From: Lachnospiraceae bacterium
GTDB taxonomy: Bacteria; Bacillota; Clostridia; Lachnospirales; Lachnospiraceae
Direction of reading: 5' to 3'
Assembly: GCA_017539565.1 (NCBI GenBank)
Contig: JAFYCS010000033.1
Coordinates: 1-56,799 of the forward strand
DNA: 56,799 nucleotides
Below the pieces are notes generated by a model. The model had not been told where the DNA came from, searched no databases, and saw only the letters and a program-made list of their open reading frames with translations. A program made the translations under genes and the position numbers. Positions 15,460 through 24,724 of the stretch are shown piece by piece; position 1 is the stretch's first letter; each line of letters begins with the position of its first letter.

Positions 15460-18400
15460 ATGTACAAGAAGGTAGCCAAGGATCAGAATTTCGTGGCAAG
15501 GGAAAAAGAGATCGAGCAGTTCTGGAAAGATAAGGATATTTTCAAGAAGAGCATATCCGAGCGCGAAGGATGCCCGACCTACATGTTTTACGACGGGCCT
15601 CCTACGGCCAACGGCAAGCCCCATATAGGGCATGTGCTTACCCGTGTCATTAAGGATATGATCCCCAGATACCGGACCATGAAGGGCTATAAGGTGCCCC
15701 GTAAGGCCGGCTGGGATACTCACGGACTGCCTGTTGAGATAGAAGTGGAGAAGATGCTGGGCCTTGACGGCAAGGACCAGATCGAGGCATACGGCCTTGA
15801 ACCCTTTATAAAGAAATGTAAGGAAAGCGTCTGGAAATACAAGGGCATGTGGGAGGATTTTTCCGGTACCGTCGGTTTCTGGGCTGATATGGATGATCCT
15901 TACGTAACCTATGATGATAACTATATCGAGAGCGTATGGTGGGCACTTAAGGAGATCTGGAACAAGGATCTGCTTTATAAGGGTTTTAAGATCGTGCCTT
16001 ACTGTCCCCGCTGCGGTACCCCTCTTTCCGCACAGGAAGTGGCTCAGGGCTACAAGGATGTAAAGGAACGCTCCGCTATCGTTCGCTTTAAGTGCTTGGG
16101 CGAGGATGCATATATACTGGCATGGACTACCACACCCTGGACCCTGCCTTCAAACGTGGCTCTCTGCGTTAACCCTAACGAGACCTACTGCAAGGTAAAG
16201 GCAGTTGACGGCAACACCTACTATATGGCAAAAGCTCTGCTGGGCACCGTGCTGGACCAGCTTCTTACCAAAGAAGATAAGGAAGCCGGCAAGGCCTCCT
16301 ATGAGATACTTGAGGAATACAAGGGCACAGACCTTGAGAAGAAGGAATACGAGCCTTTATACGACTGCGCAAAGGCATCCGCCGATAAGCAGAAGAAAAA
16401 GGGCTTCTATGTAGTATGCGACGAATACGTTACCATGACAGACGGTACCGGTATCGTTCATATAGCTCCCGCCTTTGGTGAAGACGATGCGAACGTGGGC
16501 CGCAAGTACGATCTGCCTTTCGTTCAGATGGTGGATGAGAGCGGCCACATGAAGGAAGAGACTCCTTTTGCCGGCATGCGCTGCAAGCCTACCGAGAAGG
16601 AGATAAAGGCCGGCGCAGTAAGCGCAGACCCCGAGGTGCTCAAGGAACTTTCCGCAAGAAAGCTTCTCTTTGCGGCACCCAAGTTTGAGCACAGCTATCC
16701 TCACTGCTGGCGCTGCGACACTCCGCTGCTTTACTATGCACGTGAGAGCTGGTACATAAAGATGACTGCGGTGAAGGAAAACATGATCCGCAATAACAAT
16801 AAGATCAACTGGATCCCCGAGTCCATCGGCAAGGGCCGTTTCGGCGACTGGCTGGAGAACCTTCAGGACTGGGCTATAAGCCGTAACCGTTACTGGGGCA
16901 CCCCGCTCAATATCTGGGAGTGCGAATGCGGCGAGTTCCATTCCGTAGGCAGCCGTGCAGAACTGGCAGAGCTTAGCGGCGATCCAAAGGCTGCAGAGGT
17001 AGAGCTTCACAGACCTTATATCGACGAAGTGACCTTCCCCTGCCCCAAGTGCGGAAAGACCATGCACCGCGTACCCGAAGTTATCGACTGCTGGTTCGAT
17101 TCGGGCGCTATGCCTTATGCGCAGCATCACTATCCTTTCGAGAATAAGGAGCTGTTCGAGGCGCAGTATCCCGCGCAGTTCATATCCGAGGCAGTGGACC
17201 AGACCCGTGGATGGTTCTATTCGCTGCTGGCTGAATCGACCCTGCTCTTTGACAGCCCCTGCTACCAGAACGTAATAGTGCTGGGCCATGTGCAGGATGA
17301 GAACGGCCAGAAGATGAGCAAGTCCAAGGGCAACGCCGTTGATCCTTTCGATGCGCTCGAGAAGCACGGAGCAGATGCTATCCGCTGGTATTTCTACATC
17401 AACTCCGCGCCCTGGCTGCCCAACCGCTTCCACGACGGAGCCGTTACCGAAGGCCAGAGAAAGTTCATGGATACCCTCTGGAATACCTATGCATTCTGGG
17501 TACTCTATGCAGAGATAGACCAGTTCGACGCAACCAAATATACGCTTGATTACGATAAGCTGCCCGTTATGGACAGATGGCTGCTCTCACGCTTAAATAC
17601 CGTAGTGGGCGAGGTTGATTCCGACCTTAATGATTATAAGATCCCCGAGGCTGCAAGAGCTCTGGATCAGTTCGTTGATGAGATGAGCAACTGGTACGTG
17701 CGTCGCGGACGCGAGCGTTTCTGGGCAAGCGGCATGGAGCAGGACAAGATCAATGCTTACATGACCCTCTACACCGCGCTTGTCACCATAGCAAAGACCG
17801 CAGCGCCCATGATACCTTTCATGGCAGAGCAGATCTATCAGAACCTGGTAGTGAGCATCGATCCTTCCGCAAAGGAAAGTATACATCTGTGCGACTTCCC
17901 TGTTGTTAAGCAGGAGTGGATCGACAAGGATCTGGAAGCTGCAATGGATGCGGTACTCAAGGTTAAGACCATCGGTCTGGCTGCAAGAAATGCAGCGAAC
18001 ATCAAGAGCCGCCAGCCTATAGGAAAGATGTATGTTAAGGCGCCTTTCACCATGGAAGCCAATTTTGCAGACGTGGTAAAGGACGAGCTTAATGTGAAGG
18101 AGATCATCTTTACCGATGATGTGAGAGAGTTCACCTCTTATACCTTCAAGCCCCAGCTTAAGACCGTGGGACCCAAGTACGGCAAGCAGCTTAAGGGCAT
18201 TCAGGAATATCTGGCATCCGTAGACGGCAACGCCGCAATGGATACCTTAAAGAGCGAAGGTGCGCTCAAGTTTGACGTAAACGGAACGGAAGTGTCACTG
18301 GCAGAAGAAGACCTGCTGATAAGCATAGCCCAGAAGGAAGGCTTTGAAGCATCCGCAGACGGCGATGTGACCGTTGTGATGGATACCAACTTAAGCGAAG

Positions 18401-18660
18401 AGCTTATCGAGGAAGGCTTTGTGAACGAGCTGATAAGCAAGTTCCAGAACATGCGTAAGGACAGCGGCTTTGAGGTTATGGACCGCATCAACGTATATGT
18501 CAGCGGAAATGAGCGTATCGAAGCTATAATGAAGAAGAACGAAGAAGCCATGGCTACCAAGCTGCTGGCAGATTCCATCGAATACGACAAGGCAAATGCC
18601 GCAGCAGCCGAATACACCATCAACGGTGAAAAGGTAACGCTGGGCGTGGAGAAAGTCTGA
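15460..18660 (+). CDS. ileS: Isoleucyl-tRNA synthetase
   Basis: A 1066-residue class I synthetase that charges tRNA-Ile, with editing of mischarged valine. The catalytic motifs are [15 protein letters not shown] (HIGH) and [14 protein letters not shown] (KMSKS). The CP1 editing domain contains [13 protein letters not shown] and [26 protein letters not shown] is present. The length and domain order fit the longer (eukaryote-like) IleRS form, and the anticodon-binding region follows from about residue 690. GGGAGG precedes the ATG. mnmG follows after 13 bases. Confidence 0.97.
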   Translation: MYKKVAKDQNFVAREKEIEQFWKDKDIFKKSISEREGCPTYMFYDGPPTANGKPHIGHVLTRVIKDMIPRYRTMKGYKVPRKAGWDTHGLPVEIEVEKMLGLDGKDQIEAYGLEPFIKKCKESVWKYKGMWEDFSGTVGFWADMDDPYVTYDDNYIESVWWALKEIWNKDLLYKGFKIVPYCPRCGTPLSAQEVAQGYKDVKERSAIVRFKCLGEDAYILAWTTTPWTLPSNVALCVNPNETYCKVKAVDGNTYYMAKALLGTVLDQLLTKEDKEAGKASYEILEEYKGTDLEKKEYEPLYDCAKASADKQKKKGFYVVCDEYVTMTDGTGIVHIAPAFGEDDANVGRKYDLPFVQMVDESGHMKEETPFAGMRCKPTEKEIKAGAVSADPEVLKELSARKLLFAAPKFEHSYPHCWRCDTPLLYYARESWYIKMTAVKENMIRNNNKINWIPESIGKGRFGDWLENLQDWAISRNRYWGTPLNIWECECGEFHSVGSRAELAELSGDPKAAEVELHRPYIDEVTFPCPKCGKTMHRVPEVIDCWFDSGAMPYAQHHYPFENKELFEAQYPAQFISEAVDQTRGWFYSLLAESTLLFDSPCYQNVIVLGHVQDENGQKMSKSKGNAVDPFDALEKHGADAIRWYFYINSAPWLPNRFHDGAVTEGQRKFMDTLWNTYAFWVLYAEIDQFDATKYTLDYDKLPVMDRWLLSRLNTVVGEVDSDLNDYKIPEAARALDQFVDEMSNWYVRRGRERFWASGMEQDKINAYMTLYTALVTIAKTAAPMIPFMAEQIYQNLVVSIDPSAKESIHLCDFPVVKQEWIDKDLEAAMDAVLKVKTIGLAARNAANIKSRQPIGKMYVKAPFTMEANFADVVKDELNVKEIIFTDDVREFTSYTFKPQLKTVGPKYGKQLKGIQEYLASVDGNAAMDTLKSEGALKFDVNGTEVSLAEEDLLISIAQKEGFEASADGDVTVVMDTNLSEELIEEGFVNELISKFQNMRKDSGFEVMDRINVYVSGNERIEAIMKKNEEAMATKLLADSIEYDKANAAAAEYTINGEKVTLGVEKV

Positions 18661-18673
18661 AACAGTTATTGAA

Positions 18674-20605
18674 ATGAGTGTATGTACTAAGAATACCATA
18701 CATGAATGTGTGGATGTATGCGTCATAGGAGCCGGCCATGCCGGCTGTGAGGCGGCCCTGGCCTGTGCAAGGCTGGGGCTTAGTACTGTTATATTCACCG
18801 TGAGCGTGGATTCCATAGCGCTGATGCCCTGCAACCCCAATGTGGGCGGATCTTCAAAGGGGCATCTGGTGCGTGAGCTGGATGCGCTGGGCGGTGAGAT
18901 GGGCAAGGTCATCGACAAGACCTTTATCCAGTCCAAGATGCTTAACCGCTCAAAAGGCCCTGCCGTGCATTCGCTGCGCGCCCAGGCCGATAAGGCGGAG
19001 TATACCCGCGAGATGCGAAAGCACCTTGAGCATCAGGATAATCTGATAATAAAGCAGGGCGAGGTCTGCGAGATCGAGACCGAAGATACCCCCGAAGGAA
19101 AGCGCATCAGGGGCGTTCGCAGCTATACAGGCGCTTTTTACGAATGCAAGGCGCTGATAATCTGCACGGGAACATATTTAAGCGCCCGCTGCCTGTGCGG
19201 CGAGGCCATTACTTATACCGGGCCAAACGGCCTGCAGGCGGCTACGCATCTTTCGCAGTCGCTTAGGGATAACGGCGTGGAGCTCAGGCGTTTTAAGACC
19301 GGCACACCTGCCCGCATGGACAGGCGCAGCCTGGATCTTTCAAAGATGGAGCCGCAGCATGGTGATACGCCTGTTGTTCCGTTTTCGTTTTCTACGGATC
19401 CGGAAAGCGTGCAGAAAGAACAGGCCGACTGTTATCTGACCTATACCAACGAAAAAACCCATGAGATAATAAGGGCTAATCTGGACCGCTCGCCCATATA
19501 CGCGGGCGTGATAGAGGGCACCGGCCCCAGGTACTGTCCGTCCATAGAGGATAAGGTGGTGAAGTTTCCGGAGAAGGAGCGCCATCAGGTATTCATCGAG
19601 CCCGAAGGGCTTCATACCGATGAGATGTATGTGGGCGGCATGAGCAGCTCATTGCCCGAAGACGTGCAGCTGGCGATGTACCGCACCGTGCCCGGCATGG
19701 AGAACTGCCGCATAGTGCGCAACGCCTACGCCATCGAATACGACTGCCTCTCATCCGGGCAGCTTAAATTATCGCTTGAGCTAAAGGCCATAAAGGGCGT
19801 ATTCTGCGCCGGACAGTTCAATGGCAGCAGCGGCTACGAAGAAGCTGCGGCCCAGGGACTGATGGCCGGCATAAACGCCGCAAATATGATAAGGGGCAGG
19901 GAGCCTCTTGTATTGGACCGCTCGGAAGCCTATATAGGTGTGCTCATCGACGATCTGGTGAATAAGGAGAATAACGAGCCTTACCGCATGATGACCAGCA
20001 GGGCGGAGTACCGTCTGCTGCTGCGCCAGGATAATGCGGATTTAAGACTGCGCCATTACGGTTATGAAGTGGGCCTTATAAGCGCGGAGGACGACGAAAA
20101 GGTAAGCTTAAAGCAGAGCTTTATCGACAGCGAGGTGCAGCGACTGCACGAAAGCTCCGTGGGTGCAAACAACGCCGTTCAGGAATTCCTGGAAGGCATG
20201 GGCAGCGCAACGGTCAAGAAGAATACTTCCCTGGCAGAGTTGATATGCCGTCCCGAGCTTGATTACAAGCTGATAGCGCAGCTTGATCCGGAGCGCCCGG
20301 CTAAGCCTGAGGGCTTTAGCGACAGGCTTTATGAGGACGCGGTAAACCAGATAGACATAAATATCAAATACGAGGGATATATCCGCCGGCAGCAGGCGCA
20401 GGTGGAAGGCTTTAAAAAGATGGAGAGCCGCCGTATCCCTGCAGATATCGATTATGATGACGTAAAGAGCCTGCGTCTTGAAGCAAGGCAGAAGCTTAAG
20501 CTTTTCAGGCCCGAGAGCGTGGGCCAGGCTTCCCGCATAAGCGGCGTGAGCCCCGCCGATGTATCCGTGCTGCTGGTATATATCGAGGCCCGCAGCAGAA
20601 AGTGA
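18674..20605 (+). CDS. mnmG: tRNA uridine-5-carboxymethylaminomethyl modification enzyme MnmG
   Basis: A 643-residue FAD protein that, with MnmE, modifies U34 of certain tRNAs. It has the dinucleotide fold [35 protein letters not shown], the FAD region [19 protein letters not shown] and the C-terminal [15 protein letters not shown]. The length is normal. It is separated from ileS by 13 bases, an unusual pairing since mnmG more often sits beside mnmE near the origin. There is no obvious ribosome-binding site, which suggests translational coupling to ileS. Confidence 0.95.
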   Translation: MSVCTKNTIHECVDVCVIGAGHAGCEAALACARLGLSTVIFTVSVDSIALMPCNPNVGGSSKGHLVRELDALGGEMGKVIDKTFIQSKMLNRSKGPAVHSLRAQADKAEYTREMRKHLEHQDNLIIKQGEVCEIETEDTPEGKRIRGVRSYTGAFYECKALIICTGTYLSARCLCGEAITYTGPNGLQAATHLSQSLRDNGVELRRFKTGTPARMDRRSLDLSKMEPQHGDTPVVPFSFSTDPESVQKEQADCYLTYTNEKTHEIIRANLDRSPIYAGVIEGTGPRYCPSIEDKVVKFPEKERHQVFIEPEGLHTDEMYVGGMSSSLPEDVQLAMYRTVPGMENCRIVRNAYAIEYDCLSSGQLKLSLELKAIKGVFCAGQFNGSSGYEEAAAQGLMAGINAANMIRGREPLVLDRSEAYIGVLIDDLVNKENNEPYRMMTSRAEYRLLLRQDNADLRLRHYGYEVGLISAEDDEKVSLKQSFIDSEVQRLHESSVGANNAVQEFLEGMGSATVKKNTSLAELICRPELDYKLIAQLDPERPAKPEGFSDRLYEDAVNQIDINIKYEGYIRRQQAQVEGFKKMESRRIPADIDYDDVKSLRLEARQKLKLFRPESVGQASRISGVSPADVSVLLVYIEARSRK

Positions 20606-20629
20606 ACCATGAGGTTCGTCCCCATGGTT
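20605..20629 (+). terminator. Weak hairpin after mnmG
   Basis: AACCATG (20605-20611) pairs with CATGGTT (20623-20629), with GG/CC pairing inside, overlapping the last base of the mnmG stop and followed by TTTCCC. The T tract is short, so it may be only partly terminating. Confidence 0.45.
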
Positions 20630-20654
20630 TTCCCAAATAGTTAAGGTTAGCATA

Positions 20655-21215
20655 ATGACGCCCAGCAGTATCGCTTATTGGACATTTGAGGAAGATATAC
20701 CGTATCTTGCCGTGATCGCTGTATTTGCGGTCTTTTTTGTGTTGGCGATGATAATTGAAAGAAAAAGGAGCGGCTGGAAGAAATTCCGGTATGCTCTTGC
20801 CGTTGCGGGACTGGTGGCCTGGATAGTGCTGATACTGATGCTCACCATCATATACCGCAGGGATAACGGATACAGGACTTATAACTTTGATCTGCTGCGG
20901 ACCTATAAGCGCATCATAAACGGCAGCGACCGCACCTTTAAGGATGTGGGCTACAATATGCTGATGCTTTTGCCGATGGGACTCTTCATCCCCATCATTT
21001 GGGATAAAGTGAAGTTTATCCATGTGCTGCTGATATGCGGCGGATTCTCAATGTGCATAGAGATAACGCAGTTCATCACATGCCGCGGCAGCTTAGAGCT
21101 GGGCGATCTGCTGCATAACACGATGGGAGCGCTGATCGGCTACTGGATATGCGCGGCGGTTAAAAGAATTGTTGGTCGTACACAAGGGTCACAAGACGAT
21201 CTTCCCACCTTTTAA
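20655..21215 (+). CDS. VanZ-like membrane protein
   Basis: A 186-residue protein with four or five membrane helices and the VanZ-family pattern: NLIPFxxY-like TYNFDLLRTYK, NMLMLLPMGLFIPIIW and EITQFITCRGSLELGDLLHNTMGALIGYWI. VanZ homologues are linked to teicoplanin tolerance but are widespread with unknown roles. The C-terminal codons (GSQDDLPTF) lie inside a long hairpin repeat (21188-21282), so the natural end of the protein may have been altered by repeat insertion. Confidence 0.87.
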   Translation: MTPSSIAYWTFEEDIPYLAVIAVFAVFFVLAMIIERKRSGWKKFRYALAVAGLVAWIVLILMLTIIYRRDNGYRTYNFDLLRTYKRIINGSDRTFKDVGYNMLMLLPMGLFIPIIWDKVKFIHVLLICGGFSMCIEITQFITCRGSLELGDLLHNTMGALIGYWICAAVKRIVGRTQGSQDDLPTF

Positions 21216-21282
21216 GCGGCATCAGGTACCTCCCGCGTTGCGGGTCCCTCCTGATACCAAAAGGCGGGCCCCTTCTTGTGAC
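21188..21282. repeat. 95-nt long hairpin overlapping the VanZ 3' end
   Basis: Nested arms: GTCACAAG (21188-21195) with CTTGTGAC (21275-21282); CCCACCTTTT with AAAAGGCGGG (one mismatch); GGCATCAGG with CCTGATACC (one mismatch); and CCCGC with GCGGG around a three-base loop. The VanZ stop codon lies at 21213-21215, within the left arm. No T tract follows. Confidence 0.7.
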
Positions 21283-21284
21283 TT

Positions 21285-21316
21285 TGTCATTCTGAGGGCG
21301 AAGCCCGAAGAATCTT
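21285..21316. repeat. Dispersed TGTCATTCTGAG...GAAGAATCT hairpin repeat, copy 1
   Basis: Starts TGTCATTCTGAG and ends CGAAGAATCTT; ATTCT pairs with AGAAT. Further copies lie at 39011-39043 and 44385-44417, and a partial one at 35014-35034. Confidence 0.7.
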
Positions 21317-21338
21317 GCGGCGTCAGCCGCATTTTGTT
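21317..21338 (+). terminator. Candidate terminator downstream of the VanZ gene
   Basis: GCGGC-GTCA-GCCGC hairpin followed by ATTTTGTT. It directly abuts the dispersed repeat and could end the ileS-mnmG-VanZ transcript. Confidence 0.5.
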
Positions 21339-21379
21339 ATAATAAATGTTTAGTATTTACTGACCCCCCGGGGGACGGG

Positions 21380-21550
21380 GGGAGTGGTAAAAAAGAGGAT
21401 TATGAGGAGAAATCGGAAATAGTGAGAATAAAAGGAACAAAGATCATTACTTTAGCTCTTGGAGATGAAGACAATATAGCAGTTCCTTTGTACAAGAATT
21501 ATAATGGTATGCTTGTTAAGGAACAAAGAACTATATTTTGGGAAAAATAA
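21380..21550 (+). pseudogene. 3' remnant of an unknown gene in an AT-rich islet
   Basis: This frame is open for more than 55 codons and ends at TAA 21548-21550. Its product would read ...KKEDYEEKSEIVRIKG then TKIITLALGDEDNIAVPLYK and end in QRTIFWEK, which looks protein-like. It has no credible start: GTG 21422 lacks a well-placed ribosome-binding site. The frame continues into the GGGGGACGGGG repeat, suggesting that the 5' part was replaced by the repeat. The next gene starts one base after the stop. Confidence 0.4.
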
Positions 21551-21551
21551 C

Positions 21552-21944
21552 ATGAGTGAACACTATATAAAAAAGACAATTGTCCTTTTGATTGGCGCTT
21601 TGGTAATGATTTTGTTTAGCGTAGGTATTTATATATTTATCAATTCAGACTACTTTAAGAGCAGAAAAGTTGTAGATACTGATTGGATGATAGGGAAAAC
21701 AATTGATGAAATTGCACATAGATATTCATATCCACCGGATTCATTAGAAGCATATATGGTGGATCATACTCCATATGTATTGTGTGCACGCGAGATTTTT
21801 TTATATGACTCATGGGATGGAATGCAAGGGCAATATATGTATTATGTTCTTTTAGATGATAATGGTAAAGTGGTAGATGTTAAGATAGATATTTTTGGAG
21901 GAGATTTGCCGCCAGAAGAATATGACTATAATGATAGATGGTAG
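21552..21944 (+). CDS. Small unknown membrane-anchored protein
   Basis: A 130-residue protein with one N-terminal membrane helix (TIVLLIGALVMILFSVGIYIF) and an extracytoplasmic domain ending in an acidic, aromatic tail. I do not recognise the family. The segment WMIGKTIDEIAHRYSYPPDS, followed by a strand-rich region with VLLDDNGKVVDVKIDIFGG, resembles small exported BLIP/SmpA-like folds, but weakly. ATG 21552 is preferred to the in-frame ATG at 21504, which would overlap the upstream remnant. It is clearly more AT-rich than its neighbours and lies between inverted GGGGGACRGGG copies, which suggests acquisition. Confidence 0.65.
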   Translation: MSEHYIKKTIVLLIGALVMILFSVGIYIFINSDYFKSRKVVDTDWMIGKTIDEIAHRYSYPPDSLEAYMVDHTPYVLCAREIFLYDSWDGMQGQYMYYVLLDDNGKVVDVKIDIFGGDLPPEEYDYNDRW

Positions 21945-22036
21945 GTTGTTTAACTATAGACTAAAAAAGCGAATTTCATCACAGAACCCTGTCCCCCATG
22001 TTTAAAATGAGGCACACAGTGAAAGGATTGTAAAAA

Positions 22037-23719
22037 ATGATCATAGGTATCGACCTGGGAACGACTAACTCCCTGGTAGCATATTACGGCGATGACGGCC
22101 CTCATATCATACCGAACCGCTTAGGCGGCAGGCTCACCCCTTCGGTAGTGAGCGTGGAGGGCGAACATATATATGTAGGCGACGTTGCGAAGGAGCGCAT
22201 GCTCACGCACCCCGAGGACAGCGCAGCTGTATTTAAGCGCACCATGGGTACGGATGCGAAGTACCGCTTAAGCGGCAGGCTTTTCCGTTCGGAGGAGCTG
22301 TCTTCCTTCATACTGCGCTCTTTAAAAGAGGATGCGGAGGCTTTCCTGGGGGAGGAGATCACCGAGGCTGTTATAAGCGTGCCCGCATATTTTAATGATG
22401 CCCGCAGAAAGGCTACCAAGCATGCCGGCGAGCTGGCAGGGCTTAAGGTGGAGCGTATCATCAGCGAGCCTACGGCAGCAGCTGTGGCATACGGCTTATA
22501 CGATATGCAGGATGATGCAAAGGTGCTGGTATTCGACCTTGGCGGCGGTACCTTTGATGTGTCAATACTTGAACTCTCCGGTACCATACTGGAAGTGCGC
22601 GCCGTGGCAGGCGATAACTATCTGGGCGGCGAGGATTTTACGGCTGTCATAGAAGATATGTGGTATAAGAAGGCTGAAGTTGACAGGGACGTCCTTGACG
22701 AAAAAACGCTGCGTCATGTGCATAAGCAGGCTGAAAACTGCAAGCTTACCATTGATAAAGACAGAATGGTGGATATGAGCTGTATCATTGATAATGAGGA
22801 GAAGACAGCGCAGATCAGGCTTGATGAGTTTGAGAAGAACTGTGAAGAGCTGCTGGAGCGTATACGTATCCCGGTAAGAAAGAGCCTGTCCGATGCCAAG
22901 CTCAAGCTCTCCGAGATAGATAAAGTTGTAATGGTGGGTGGTGCCACCCGTCTGCCACTGGTAAGACGCCTGGTGGGAAGGCTTTTCAGAAGCCTGCCGG
23001 ATACCACTGTCAATCCCGACGAGGCTATAGCAATAGGTGCGGCCATCCAGGCGGCCATGAAGGAAAGACGTGAGAGCATACGTGAAGTCATCCTTACGGA
23101 TGTGTGTCCTTTCACCTTAAGTACCGAAGTAAGCATAGAGCGTGAGGGCGGCGGCTTCGAGAGCGGCCATGTATGCCCCATAATAGAGCGTAATACCGTT
23201 ATTCCCGCCAGCCGTACGGAAACCCTTTATCCTCTTTATGATAACCAGAAGAGTATAAGGGTAAAGGTGCTGCAGGGCGAGAGCCGTTTTGCGGAAAACA
23301 ACTTAAACCTTGGCGAACTGGAGATACCTCTTCCCAAGCGTAAGAAGGATGAGAACAGCGTAGACGTGACTTATACTTATGATATCAATTCTATCTTGGA
23401 AGTACAGGTCCGTGTGAACTTAACCGGCGAGGTGACCAAACAGATCTTAAAGGGCCGCGACGTAGATATGACCGATGAAGAGATAGCAGCCCGTATGGAA
23501 GAGTTGGCTTATCTTAAGATACCGCCCCGCGAGCAGGAAAAGAACAAGCTTCTGCTGGTAAAGGGGGAGCGTCTCTATGAAGAGAACTTCGGTGAAGACC
23601 GCCAGGTGATCGAACACTATATAAGGAAATTCGAACAGGCACTGAATTCCCAGGATCCCAAGCGCATCGATGCCGCAAGGGATGAATTCAGGGAATTCTT
23701 AGAGGAGTGGGATAAATGA
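22037..23719 (+). CDS. Hsp70-family chaperone, HscC-like
   Basis: A 560-residue Hsp70. The ATPase domain has IGIDLGTTNSLVAYY, AVISVPAYFNDARRKAT, LVFDLGGGTFDVSILEL and VVMVGGATRLPLVRRLV. The substrate-binding domain follows from about 365, with a short C-terminal lid. It is shorter than DnaK, lacks the EEVD-like acidic tail and fits the HscC group. No CIRCE element is visible upstream. The stop overlaps the start of hslO by four bases, and a large J-domain protein follows, so this is probably a dedicated Hsp70-J pair separate from the housekeeping DnaK system. Confidence 0.9.
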   Translation: MIIGIDLGTTNSLVAYYGDDGPHIIPNRLGGRLTPSVVSVEGEHIYVGDVAKERMLTHPEDSAAVFKRTMGTDAKYRLSGRLFRSEELSSFILRSLKEDAEAFLGEEITEAVISVPAYFNDARRKATKHAGELAGLKVERIISEPTAAAVAYGLYDMQDDAKVLVFDLGGGTFDVSILELSGTILEVRAVAGDNYLGGEDFTAVIEDMWYKKAEVDRDVLDEKTLRHVHKQAENCKLTIDKDRMVDMSCIIDNEEKTAQIRLDEFEKNCEELLERIRIPVRKSLSDAKLKLSEIDKVVMVGGATRLPLVRRLVGRLFRSLPDTTVNPDEAIAIGAAIQAAMKERRESIREVILTDVCPFTLSTEVSIEREGGGFESGHVCPIIERNTVIPASRTETLYPLYDNQKSIRVKVLQGESRFAENNLNLGELEIPLPKRKKDENSVDVTYTYDINSILEVQVRVNLTGEVTKQILKGRDVDMTDEEIAARMEELAYLKIPPREQEKNKLLLVKGERLYEENFGEDRQVIEHYIRKFEQALNSQDPKRIDAARDEFREFLEEWDK

Positions 23720-24582
23720 GTGACAGACTGATACACGGACTGTCCTTTAACAAGGAACTTCGTTTTATAGCTGCATATACCAAAGATACTGTTGAAGAAG
23801 CAAGGAAGATCCATAATACCTCGCCTCTGTGCAGTGCTGCTCTTGGCAGATTGCTTACAGCCGGTGCCATGATGGGCAGCATGTGTAAGAATGAAGATGA
23901 CCTTATCACATTAAAGATAGACGGAGACGGTCCCGTAAAGCAGATGACCGTCAGCGCTGATGCAAAGGCAAGAGTCCGCGGCCTTATGTATGATCCTTCA
24001 GTCGAGCTGCCTTTAAAAGCTAACGGCCACCTTGATGTGGGCGGCGGCGTAGGAGCGGGCATGCTTACTGTGATGAAGGACCTGGGCCTTAAGGAACCAT
24101 ATATAGGTCAGACACCGCTTACTACAGGTGAGATAGGCGATGACATTACATATTATTTCGCGGCCAGTGAACAGACACCCTCAGCCGTAGGTCTTGGTGT
24201 GCTGGTAGATAAAGACGGAAGCATAAAGCATGCCGGAGGGTTCATTATCCAGCTGATGCCTTTTGCATCGGAGGAAACTATAAGCCATCTGGAAGAGACC
24301 CTGGCAAATATGAACTCGGTAACGGACCACTTTGAAAAGGGGGAGAGCCTTGAAAATCTTATCCGCGGCCTTATCGGTGACTTCGAGATCGAAGGCGAAC
24401 TCACTCCGCAGTACCATTGCGGCTGTAACCGAGACCGTGTCACCAAAGCCCTGATAAGCCTTGGCCGCGACGAGCTGGATAAAATGATCGGTGAAGGCAA
24501 GCCGGTAACGCTGCACTGCGATTTCTGTAATAAGGACTATACTTTTGAGATAGATGAATTGAAAAATATTCTTAGTCAATAA
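23716..24582 (+). CDS. hslO: Redox-regulated chaperone Hsp33
   Basis: A 288-residue holdase that becomes active when its zinc cysteines are oxidised. The N-terminal domain carries ALGRLLTAGAMMGSM and GDGPVKQMTVSADAKARVRG. The C-terminal zinc centre has CGCNRDRV and CDFCNKDYTF, giving the four expected cysteines. Its start overlaps the Hsp70 stop (ATGA), so the two are translationally coupled. This puts an oxidative-stress holdase and an Hsp70 refolding machine in one operon. Confidence 0.95.
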   Translation: MSDRLIHGLSFNKELRFIAAYTKDTVEEARKIHNTSPLCSAALGRLLTAGAMMGSMCKNEDDLITLKIDGDGPVKQMTVSADAKARVRGLMYDPSVELPLKANGHLDVGGGVGAGMLTVMKDLGLKEPYIGQTPLTTGEIGDDITYYFAASEQTPSAVGLGVLVDKDGSIKHAGGFIIQLMPFASEETISHLEETLANMNSVTDHFEKGESLENLIRGLIGDFEIEGELTPQYHCGCNRDRVTKALISLGRDELDKMIGEGKPVTLHCDFCNKDYTFEIDELKNILSQ

Positions 24583-24638
24583 TCAGAAAGACGCAGTCAA
24601 AAGAAGGCTAAGAACAAAACAATTGAACGAAGACTATG

Positions 24639-24718
24639 TGTCCGGCAGAGCATACGAATTTAGTGCGGAGGCACAGCGAAGGCAGACTGTACGTATGATC
24701 ACCGGACAATAGGGAGAG
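24639..24718 (+). other. 80-nt multi-helix RNA element before the J-TPR gene
   Basis: TGTCCGG (24639-24645) pairs with CCGGACA (24712-24718); CATACG (24651-24656) with CGTATG (24702-24707); and GTGC-GGAG-GCAC forms an inner hairpin (24663-24674). There is no T tract, and it ends six bases before the J-TPR start, so it probably surrounds or controls the ribosome-binding site GGGAGAGAG. It does not match a riboswitch class I know. Confidence 0.5.
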
Positions 24719-24724
24719 AGAATC

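Noticed and set aside
16357-17433. 358-codon minus-strand frame inside ileS
   Set aside because: It is a shadow of the conserved ileS frame, with no ribosome-binding site and no family resemblance.
22037-23719. Frameshifted dnaK
   Set aside because: The frame is intact and the shorter length fits the HscC group rather than a broken DnaK.
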